NCBI GenBank assembly: GCA_031772625.1
Contig: CM062814.1
Location: 820,144,757-820,208,756 of the forward strand
Origin: Pinus tabuliformis
Lineage: Eukaryota > Streptophyta > Pinopsida > Pinales > Pinaceae
Direction: 5' to 3'
Length of the DNA: 64,000 nt
Shown: positions 1 to 9,241 of the stretch, one piece after another
How the letters are laid out: each line of letters begins with the position of its first letter
Position numbering within the stretch: the first letter of the stretch is position 1
Program-made: the position numbers and the translations under genes
The notes under the pieces: generated by a model
Told to the model about the DNA's origin: nothing
The model's database searches: none
Seen by the model: only the letters and a program-made list of their open reading frames with translations

Positions 1-1245
1 TGTCAGCCAGTAGGCTGAGCAACCATTGACATGGAGATTCGTGAAGTGTGTGTGTGAGCAGCAAGCTGGCCTGCTCGTCATAATACCCATCTTCCTCATG
101 AAGCATGGAAAGAAAGTCACGAAATTACTCAGGCCAGGTCACTTCGCCTTGACCATCATACGTGTAAGTGGACAAGAGATCGAAAAACTCCCCCGTGATG
201 GAGACATCTTCACAATTTGAAAAACATCACGGAGGGCAAAGAGTGCAAGAATCCATGAAAGGTAAGCAAAGGTTCAAAATTGGATGAGAGTGCACAGTTT
301 GTCATTAGGCCCTTCTTCTAGCACTAGAAATGTTGATGGTGCTAGACCCACTAACATGTCAAGGGGATCTCCCTGCTAATAAGTCCCAATTAGACTTCAA
401 ATCGTTTGGTGTAGGAGTCCCAGCAATGGGTTGTATGGTAATGCCTTAACCGCAATTTCGCATAGAGGCAAGTAAGATAACTTTGTTGGTAGCAAGGGTG
501 TGACCACTATAGTGAGTCAAGGAAGGTGCATGAGAGGTTCTAACACATGTGGGTTGAGATGAGTGTGCCCCTTGGAAACCTGTAACAGTACTCGGATGGG
601 AAGGGAACACATGAGAGAAAATGCATCACAAGCTGGAAAGCAAGTCAGTTGGCAATCCAAAGTGATGGTTAAACCAACAACACATCTACAACAAGATTCA
701 TACAATTGCATACAAAACAGTTCATACACAACTACGTAAGTTAAACAACATACATTGCTACAGCAACCAGAATAGTCCAACTACAATAACAACATATGCA
801 TGAAAACGTGGTGGTTCTTATTATATAAAGAAGTGTAAGTTCCAGTCATACTATACATGCATGTAAAACTGCTAGCCCCAATAGTGGAACGTTACAGTCA
901 CATCCGCCTGCTCCTCCAAAGAGATGCACTAGCTCCATGCAGTGGAGAAGCCAAGGCGCGTTACAATATTGTCCAAGCTCTCTCCAAGATAGTCTTATCG
1001 GAAGCTTAGCTAACCAAAAGCCTATACAATGAGTTATGAGGGACTATTTATAGCAAAGGGTAGGGTGGCCCTTGACATTTTCCTTTGTGACCATTCAACC
1101 ACCCTCATGGCTCTTCACCTACTATATGACTATTACATCCACTATTGACACTTGAATTACACATGACATGACTTAACATTACAATGCACATGTACACATG
1201 TGAAAACAACTGGCTTGAGCAAGCCAAACTAGACATCACTCTAAC
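1..1245. other. unassigned sequence, no gene recognised
   Basis: All open frames here are short (under 100 codons) and none shows a motif I recognise. It lies beyond the 3' end of the minus-strand relic and probably belongs to the same repeat, but I could not find a terminal repeat or polypurine tract to prove that. Confidence 0.4.
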
Positions 1246-4200
1246 TTAGACAACCATGGAAGTCCAACTCCTCAACATCCTCATGTTGATCGACAATAAC
1301 ATACTGATGCCAAGATCTATAGTCCTTAATGGTCTCCCTGTGTTCCGCAGTGGCATCTGTCTGAAACTTGACCCTTGCCTCCTAGCATCTGGGTACACTT
1401 CTTGGGATCCTCTGTCCAACTCATTTGAAAGCATGTGCATCATTGTCTTTAAGGTGGCCGAACCAACAACATACTTGTGCATGATGTCTACACTGATAGG
1501 CAAGTATGGGTTGGTGGCGATGCACATCAACTCATCAAAGTATGAGTCAAGCTCTAGTCAAACCTATTTCTTTGTCTTCACCTAGGTGAGAGTCCCAAGT
1601 GATGGGATCACATGTGTGCGCACCACAAAATCCATACTCTTGAATACTCGTGCATGGGAAGCCTATATGCTAGTGATGAACTACGGGAGCTCTTCATAAT
1701 TTCGGATCTGACTCCAAATACATGCCTTCAGCTCAACCACATTGGCCCTCATCATCTTAGGCAAGTGAAGTGGGGCTCCCTTGTACTTCATCGTCCTTTT
1801 TTGCATGCCATCAACAATAACATGCAAGTTCATTAAGATACATGCTCTTTTATCACATCGATGCTGCCATCCGTTGAGATGGGCGATTACCTTGTGCACA
1901 GTACCAAACTTGGAGTACAAAGCTCGCATAACTGTGTCAAGGGACAATACTTCATCTAGTATTTCCTTCTTCAGTTCAGCTAGAGCAGACATTGTCACCA
2001 AGTCTCCTCCTTGCTTAGTCATTTATAGTTCCTTTGCCATTCGATCATTCTCATCTATTAGGAAGTGAACACTTGAGCTAGTGGCTTCTCATCCACTCTG
2101 GTTGCATTGGCCAAGGTAGCTGGATGATTGCGTACATCAGTCACAATTACTTGTTCCTCAACTTGCGCAGGAGAAGTATGATCCTTCGAAGTTGACACTT
2201 TGCGAGACTACACAACTCTATGTTGGGATTCATCAAACGAGATGTTGTGCATCTCTTCTTCTGGCTGATCACCAAGGATCTCAGTGCCTCCTTGGTCATT
2301 CGAGACTTGCTCATCATCTGGATGCATTGAAGCGGGTGAGTCGACCTCTTTGTTGTGAGGCATGAGTTTGGTGTCAACTCCTGCTGCTCCATGTCTCCAT
2401 CCAACTATTGAAGTTCTTGTTCTATCTCATGAGCGAAGTCTTGCCCCTACGATGGTTCACCCTATTCACCTGATGCTAGCTATTCAGATGAATCAACTAC
2501 TTGTACGAGCGTTGCTTCGTCTGTTTGCACATGTTGCACCCCTTGTTGTATCTGTTTTTGTTGTGCTTCCCTCTCCTGTTTGCATAGCTCTTGTTCCTTT
2601 CGGAGTTGCTCCCTTAGCTCATGCAACTCCTTCTCTGCTTCTTACATTCTCTTCTTATCCCTTTGCCTTCGCACGATTCGCTTGTCGTGTTGCTTCCTCT
2701 TTGCCTCTATAGCCATAGCTACTTTCTCTACCAGTGGATCTTCTTAAAACTTGCAGCTTTGCTCCTTCTCCATGCGATCGACAATCTTCATCTTACCTTT
2801 GTCGCGCACTAGTATGTTTGCCTCTACTGCCACTGCTGCTACTGCTATTGCGAGTGCTCTTCGTGATGATGCTTCATGTTGCTTCGATAATCATTCCAAA
2901 ATGAAGTTGGCCAATTCATTATGTCTAGAAAAACTGTAGCAATATCTCCATGGGTCCTTCTCGACCAAATGACATGCCCTGTGGATCTAGTTGAGCTGAA
3001 ATCTCACGTATTGATCTTTCACAATGCAATGTGGGTCATACAGATTGTAGCTTCAGAGGTCGAATGGGTACTTCTTCATCAATTCTACTTCGACATCCAC
3101 TTGCTTGATACTTTGGATCTCATATAACCCAATCAACAATGGAAGAGCGGGCCAAGATGCCTTCTTCTTCTGATGCAGTCTAGCTATCTATCCTGTCGAG
3201 ATGTGATATGCTACTTCTTGCATGACAATTACGTCCAAGGCAAAATTCAGAAGAACATTCGGAGGCTTCTTCCCACTGAACATTCGAATGAAAGCACCAA
3301 ACAGTGAGGCATACCAATCTGCAATGCCTATCAATGCCTCCATTGCTTCCTTTGACATGCAGGGTGGATCCTTTTCGAATATCATCTTGTATACTAGGGT
3401 GAAAAATGATCGGATAGTTGTGTGATTACTCCTTAATATGCAATGCCTATCAATGCCTCCATTACTTCCTTTAACATGCAGGGTGAATCCTTTTTGAATA
3501 TCATCTTGTATATTAGGGTGAAAAATGATCAGACAGTTGTGTGATTACTCCTTTGAAGTTGCATTCAGACAACAACTTGAAATACGTGTTCACAGCAATC
3601 CCCATCTGTGACCATGCCCACTCCAAGCTCGGGAACTCCTGTCAAGCATAGACTGCATCTAAGATGTAGGTAGACATGTAAATCTCTACATGCATACCTC
3701 CAGGTGACTGTCGAGCCTTCGTTACTTGTTCCTTCAGCTGATGAGCCAATATGCCGAACCAGTTACATGGTTTTCCTTCTCTAGCCAATTGGTCCAGTGC
3801 AACCACCCAACTCTGTGGGAAGGTTTTCGTGCTTGCTTGGCCATACATTCAACATGAAAATATGACCAAGTATTGGTACGCCTTCCTCAGTATCTTTGTC
3901 TTGTAGATCTGGTTGGGTGTCAACCTAAATCGAGCTGGCTCCTTTACCCAATTCTTCATAATGTCTCTGGAGTTAGCACTGCTGTTGGGTAAGCTGAATG
4001 GAGTCTTCATGACAGTCACAGGCTCTGACATCTGATACATCTCATCATAATCTCGTGCCCAGAAGGTCGCAAGCTTCGTCCCACTGACACTGCTCAAGGT
4101 CATCATCTCGGGATCAGTGTGAGAGACGATCCAGTGTATCATGTCCGTGCATGGGAACGCGGGATATCTCCATGCAATCTAGTACAAGTTGGACCTATGA

Positions 4201-4406
4201 ATGTTCACGTTCACCTGAAGGTCTTCGAGGTCTTCTCCAAAACTGCCTGCAAATGTTTCATTGACCTCTTGCCTCTTCAGTTTGATGTTCTTGTCTAGAT
4301 ACAACTTTGTATCTTCATAGATCGGCATACTAGAGGACACTTGCTCAACCGTTGCTCCAGCTGCATTTCCATCAATGTCCTGTGATCCTATTCTCTTGGA
4401 AGCCAT
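1246..4406 (-). pseudogene. decayed long coding relic, family not recognised, with a charged coiled-coil middle
   Basis: Read leftward, the frame opens with MASKRIGSQD at 4406. It continues through 4142-3849 and 3848-3642 in one reading frame broken only by single stop codons (near 4179, 3849 and 3642). After a local duplication it continues in other frames, through a segment rich in tryptophan and aromatic residues (3385-3188), then a Lys/Glu/Gln-rich likely coiled coil (about 2850-2550, with runs such as KEAEKELHELREQLRKEQ). Later come a second leucine/charged segment (2022-1681) and a tail (1530-1246). The original product would have been roughly 900-1050 residues. I see no RT, integrase, transposase DDE or zinc-knuckle motif. 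The first third vaguely resembles gag-like or plant-transposon-associated proteins, which is only a guess. Stops and frame changes make it a pseudogene; it is likely repeat-encoded. Confidence 0.45.
3320..3557. repeat. 119-bp tandem duplication inside the relic
   Basis: The block at 3320-3438 is repeated at 3439-3557 with scattered point differences. Both copies start TGCAATGCCTATCAATGCC and end with TGTGATTACTCCTT. The period is 119 bp, not a multiple of three, so the duplication itself shifts the reading frame of the relic. The left copy keeps the longer downstream frame. Confidence 0.85.
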
Positions 4407-4519
4407 TGAGACATATGAACACCTAAAAGATCTGGAGACAAGAAACATGCATGGTGAGAAATCTGTTAGCGAAAACCAAAGCAAATTCGGGGAATGACAC
4501 AACACATACTTGGTAACTG
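4407..4519. other. short spacer upstream of the relic start
   Basis: The 113 bp between the relic's presumed start and the first ~40-bp repeat block. No recognisable promoter element. Confidence 0.3.
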
Positions 4520-4860
4520 ATGGGCAAGATTGTGTAATTTCTTTTGGGAGACTGGGTGACTGACTGCTAGAACTATGCAAAAGGTAGTCTGGGTTGTCTG
4601 GGAGGCAAGACTGGCTACTGGACTTGTGCAATGCGCAATCCAGACTGGCTTTTGGCTAATGGGATTGCGCATTGCGCAATTCCAGGTGGGAGTGACTGCA
4701 GGCTCACGGACTACATTGGGAAAGTTTCTGGGCCAGCAGTCACTGTCCCTCATAAATGTGCAAAACAGTCTTGGAGGACAATGCTGGGAAGAAATGTGCA
4801 TTTCTGGAGAGGAAGGGAGAGCTTCCTTCCCCAGATTGTGCAATGTTGTCTCAATGAAGG
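4520..4860. repeat. degenerate ~40-bp tandem array, block 1
   Basis: Units carry a core like ATTGTGCAAT or GATTGCGCATTGCGCAATT, followed by CTGGGAGG and GCTGACTG-like text. Cores are near 4530, 4626, 4664, 4757, 4792 and 4834, mostly 35-45 bp apart. The array lies just upstream of the presumed start of the minus-strand relic (4406). Open frames here are incidental products of the repeat. Confidence 0.6.
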
Positions 4861-5579
4861 CAGAGTCCGAGCTGAGGCTGGCCCGACTCGCCGACGGAAA
4901 ATTGAAAGAAAATATGAAAATGAATGCATGGTGGCACTAAGTGAAAGTAGAAGTGATAGACAGTGCATGCAAACATGAATGAAAGATTCAATGAACAGAT
5001 CAACATGCATGTGGGTGAAGCGATTCGCCGAATCAATGAACGTTCGTGCAAAACAGTTTCATGCATGCGACAAAAGTGAGATAGCAACGAAAATTGAAAC
5101 AGAGCTAGGACAAGCTAGTATACATGTAAATGACAGCAAGCGTTCAGAGAAATCAAGCAAACAACACTCACACAAGCGAATACACAAAATCGATAGAAAT
5201 GCTGAAAAAGAGAAGTTGAGGCCAGTTACCCGTGAATAGCTGAGCCATATGTGTCAAAGAGTCCTAGATGTGCTGTGGGATGTCAAAGCTCCAAGATCAA
5301 TGTGAAAGAATGAGCTCTGATGCGTCAAATAAATAAGTTTGGGCTCATGACGCACATGCCACAAATCAAGGAAAAAGTGACACTTGGAGGAAAGTTTCTA
5401 AAACAACTTTGAATGTAACCACCAACTACTAAAAATATCTCCCTGAATCATGGGATGCCTTTTTGCATGTTGCCTTTTGCTATTCTAGGAAAAGCAAGCT
5501 ATGCATGCAAGTCAAGTTTCCATGGTCCCGGGTGGAACTGGTCAACCAAAATGTTCATGCATGAAGCTGCTCAACTGCT
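4861..5579. other. unassigned spacer between two repeat blocks
   Basis: No gene or known repeat recognised. It includes several short frames without homology cues and AT-rich stretches around 5290-5460. Confidence 0.3.
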
Positions 5580-5845
5580 TGAGAAAAATGTGCATTTTTG
5601 GTTGGGAGCTGAGCTGGCTGCCCAGGATATTTGTGCAATTTCAGGGTAGAGCAGCTAACTGCTGCCCAGATTTGCATAAATTCTGGGCTGAGCAGCGCTG
5701 CTGGGGAAAATTGTGCAATTTTCACTGGGAGTGCTGACTGGTAGAATTGCGCAATTCTGGAGCCCAGTAAGCTACTAGACAGGATTGCGCAATTTTTGGA
5801 GGGAAGGCTGCTATCCCTCCAGAAATATGCAATTTCTTAGGGGAT
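5580..5845. repeat. degenerate ~40-bp tandem array, block 2
   Basis: Seven cores are centred at about 5592, 5634, 5675, 5714, 5750, 5789 and 5829, a spacing of 36-42 bp. The best cores are GAATTGCGCAATTCTGG and AATTGTGCAATTTT. Between cores lie CTGGGAGTGCTGACTGG-like modules, some self-complementary (AGCAGCGCTGCT). Same family as block 1. Confidence 0.7.
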
Positions 5846-6054
5846 TTGCTCAACCTGCAGCTGGACCAAGTCCGGGTGATCAACCTGTGAGGGGAATGCA
5901 TCAAGTTGTGATCGACATGTTGTCTTTGTGCAAGCAAAACACTGAAGCTTGTGTACTTGACGAAGCAAGACAAGGTGTTGTGAAAGGTTGTTAGGGAGGC
6001 TCCAAAATGAGGCTAAGGAAAAATTTTGAAGGGTGGTTGTAGCTGCTACAACAA
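5846..6054. other. unassigned, just upstream of the chromodomain remnant
   Basis: No integrase sequence is recognisable, although integrase would be expected here if element E were intact. E is therefore truncated or interrupted to the left of about 6055. Confidence 0.35.
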
Positions 6055-6144
6055 GTGAAATGGAAGCACTTTGGGCCCGATGAAGCTACATGGGAGATGG
6101 CTGATTAGATGCGGGTTATGTATCCTTCTCTATTCGCTGGATGA
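6055..6144 (+). pseudogene. C-terminal chromodomain remnant of a Ty3/gypsy chromovirus (element E)
   Basis: The frame reads VKWKHFGPDEATWEMAD, a stop (TAG), then MRVMYPSLFAG and a second stop. This matches the last part of the chromodomain at the C-terminus of chromovirus integrases, which targets integration to heterochromatin marks. Only about 30 codons are recognisable. The same motif, decayed, occurs in element D on the other strand near 16650-16780, so the two elements belong to one lineage. Position about 300 bp before the polypurine tract and LTR fits the family's layout. Confidence 0.7.
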
Positions 6145-6423
6145 GTGGATGTCTTTTGGTATATGTTTTGGTGTGATGTTTTGGTATATGTATATATGTA
6201 AATGGATGTAAATACCTCCATGAGATGTGTTATAAAGATCTAATAAGCGATATGGTTGTCATGTTGCTATGATTGTCCTGTTGGTTATGTCGGTTTTCTT
6301 CTCAACATGTTGATCATTGTAAATACGGGAACGAGCTAAGTTATAAAGCTCCATGGTCAATATGTTTTTATTTTCAATAGTCCTGTTGGTTGTAGGTGTC
6401 ATTGAACACCGAGGATGGTGTTC

Positions 6424-6441
6424 CCCAAAGGGGGAGGGTTC
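6424..6441 (+). other. polypurine tract of element E
   Basis: CCAAAGGGGGAGGGTT lies directly before the LTR start TGTAACAACC, where plus-strand DNA priming occurs in LTR retrotransposons. A matching tract lies in inverted orientation at 9144-9160 in element D. Confidence 0.75.
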
Positions 6442-8502
6442 TGTAACAACCTTGGTAAAAAACCCATGTAATAAAGTTAATAAAGGAAACATAATAACCA
6501 AGGTCATGGGACAAGTATTCCAAGTTGAATGTTAGGCAAAACATAATGATTGGGATCACTTGTGATTAATGAATGGATATGGGAATTGGAAAAGGAAATG
6601 GAAAAGGTTTTGGAAAGGCATGAGGCATTTATTGGCATTTTATTTATGAAAATAATGGAAAATAGGAGAAAAGGAAGGTGAAAGGTCACAGGTTGCATGT
6701 GAGGATGAAAATGAAGGAAAATAATGGAAAATTGAAGAAAATAGAGGCCTCAATGGTAAAAAGGCTTTTGAGGATTAGTTCATAGCTTTTGTCAGAGTTA
6801 GTTTTTGTCAGTTCATTTTTGGGAGCTCTCTCTCTATTCTATCTCTCTCATACTCTTGCACACTTAGAGTTTTCTTGGAGCACTCTTGGAGGAGTGTGGA
6901 ATACTTGGGATTTAGAGAAATAAGGCAAAATAAGAGCAGGAAAGTGCAAGAGGACATTGGGATCAACAACGACAATGAGCTTTTCTTGCAGTTATCGAGT
7001 TGCATGCATGATTTCCTTGCTAGTTTTGGCATGCATGACACATGCATTTGGTTTCTTGGTCATGATCTGTCATTGTCATGGAGGTTTGCATGGATTGACA
7101 TTAGTTTTTCCTAGCCTTGCCATTTCCTAGATAACCATGGTGTTGTGGGTTTCTTTCCTTTTGTTTTATGGTTGGTTCACATGTTCCTTATGGTTGTGGG
7201 TTGAGTTACTAGTTCTTGGAGCCTTGGTTGGAAAAACAATCTGGAAGCCCTGTAACAACTTGGGTTGAGTTACTAATCGTGGAAGCCTTGGTTGGAAAAA
7301 TGCTCTGGAGTCCTTGGTGGGTTGAGTTACTAGTCCTAGAAGCCCTGGTTGGACAAACACTCTGGAGCCCGACTTCAGTTGTGGGTTGAGTTACTAGTCC
7401 TGGAAGATTTGGTTGGAACAAACGCTCTGGAGCCTTGTACAACTTGGGTAAAAACTGATCTGGTGATGGTTACTGATGTCTAGCTATGAGGTGGAATCAT
7501 TAGTTGAGGGTTGAGGTGGTCTGGCCTCTAAAAGCCCTATTTTGGTTTTCTTTGATTTGTTTCATGAGATCCCACATTCATGCTTGGAATGTGGTGCGGG
7601 GGTGATTGGATGAAAGGGAGATTCGGTTCAACCCAATCTATGGTCGGGTGGCACGTGGAAGTCCCTAACTTGGTTGGATTTTCATATGTTAATAAGAGCT
7701 CTATTTTCTTTGGTATTTTCATGAGTAAATGTGCTTGTCATTATGTGGCTTTAATAGTTGTTTCATCAGTGATATATCTCTGATTATTTGTTGGTTATGA
7801 CCATGTTTTATGATAATTTTCATGCATGGATCTCATCATATCTTGGTTATTATATGAAATGTTAGTGAATGAATGACATAATATATAACAATGCAGCTAT
7901 TGGGAGGAGACACCAGTCCTCCTTGACGATTCTCAAATAAGTATGAGATCCCTATGTTTAGATCTATTGTTATGACCAGTAGATTACATATTCATGATGT
8001 GTTTGACGGAATTCATGTCATGGCTAGTAGGGGTCTGGGTAAGTCCTTGTTGAAGTGTTTGCATTAGTAATCTTATTTCATTGTCATATATAATTTATGG
8101 AAGTTTCATGAAATTTTGGGTAGAGGCCTGAGTCCTAGCCCTAAAAAACTGGCTTAGAATCCGCAGTTGTTGGCACACAACTACCTGAAAAAGGCCATGG
8201 TCACATGGATGCCTTGCTGTGGGAACAATTAGAGGGTCTTAGTCTCATGCATGCCTTGTCATGGGAGAGATTGGTGGTCTAGTTCAGCAAAACATCAAGA
8301 GCTCTCAGGGGTTGTACAACTGAAGGAGTTGTTGGCTCTTGGAGGTTTTGTAGCTCCCAAGGAAGGTCAAATTGGTCTTGTCTTGTCGGTTCCACTTCCT
8401 TAACTATACACGGGGAGTTGAATCATATCATATTAACTCGTCGTCACATGTTTACCCTGGTTGGCCAATTAGCTTGGGTAAATGTGGGAGGAGGGTATTA
8501 CA
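6442..8502 (+). mobile_element. 3' LTR of chromovirus element E (2.06 kb)
   Basis: It begins TGTAACAACC and ends GGGTATTACA, the usual TG...CA termini. Its first several hundred bases are homologous, inverted, to the D LTRs at 8503-9143 and 34729-36590. Its end (GTGGGAGGAGGGTATTACA) matches the inner end of the 34729-36590 LTR. It is about 200 bp longer than that LTR, largely because it carries a ~60-bp tandem repeat (7195-7450). No E 5' LTR is inside the window. Confidence 0.8.
7195..7450. repeat. four-unit tandem repeat (57-64 bp) inside the E LTR
   Basis: The phrase TTGAGTTACTARTCNTGGA recurs at about 7201, 7265, 7322 and 7386, each followed by AGCCNTGGTTGGA and CTCTGGAG. It is absent from the related D LTR at 34729-36590, so it arose or expanded within this LTR lineage. 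Confidence 0.8.
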
Positions 8503-9143
8503 ACTGAAACCACTATCAATCTAGGAAAATCCCATGCCAAAGAAAACAAAATAACCAAAGAACTACATGCATGTACCATGAATCCAAATCTCAACAAGGA
8601 AATTATACATGCAACCTGTTACTTGCAATGAAGTCCAGCTACAGCTACTGATCCAACCTTCTTTTCCACTATCCTCCAATTCCTTGCTTGTTCTTTGCTT
8701 ACTTCTCTCCAAGTCCAAGTGAATGTTAGGATGCTCGAAGAATGCTTTAAGTGTGCAAGAGTGTAAGAGTATGGAAGAAGAAAGCCAAAATCTAAACTGA
8801 CAAAAGTTGTGAACTATTTCTCTGATGCCTTTTTATCATTGATGTCTAGTCTCTTCCTTTCCTTTTTCCTTTTTCTTCATTTTCCTATAATTTATCTCTA
8901 ATTTCCCTTGCATGCATATTTGTGTCTCTTCATCTCCCTTTTCTCCTATTTTTTCTTATTTCCTTAATTAAATTCCATTTATTGCTTCTTTTCCTTTTCC
9001 AATGCCTTTCCCAATTTCCATAGCCATTATTAAACCACAGATGATGCCACCTATAATGTTTTCCCACCATTCAACTTGGAATACATGTGCCATAACCTTG
9101 GTCTTATTTTGTTTACATGTAAAATCAACCAAGGGTTGTTACA
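8503..9143 (-). mobile_element. truncated 3' LTR of chromovirus element D
   Basis: On the minus strand it starts TGTAACAACCCTTGG (9143 leftward) and stays homologous to the D 5' LTR (36590 leftward) until 8503, where the plus-oriented E LTR begins. The corresponding point in the 5' LTR is near 35948, so about 1.2 kb of LTR is missing here. Likeliest reading: E inserted into this LTR and the remainder lies left of the window. A deletion is the alternative. Confidence 0.75.
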
Positions 9144-9160
9144 AACCCCTCCCCCTTGGG
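9144..9160 (-). other. polypurine tract of element D
   Basis: On the minus strand this reads CCAAGGGGGAGGGGTTT directly before the 3' LTR start. It is the counterpart of the E tract at 6424-6441. Confidence 0.75.
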
Positions 9161-9241
9161 GGAACACCATCCTCGGTGTTTAATGACACTTATGACAAGC
9201 AAAACATATTGCCCATGGAGCTTTATAACATAGCTCGATGT
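9161..9241 (-). other. 3' untranslated interior of element D, outer fragment
   Basis: Contains GGAGCTTTATAACATAGCTCGATG, matching E at about 6330-6360 in inverted orientation. It resumes at 16431 on the far side of element C, and shows where C inserted. Confidence 0.65.

Noticed and set aside
4466-5010. Several overlapping frames of 86-125 codons on both strands
   Set aside because: They arise within the degenerate ~40-bp repeat and change frame with every unit.
7195-7450. CRISPR-like regular direct repeats
   Set aside because: Units are contiguous, diverged and inside a plant retrotransposon LTR; there are no unique spacers.
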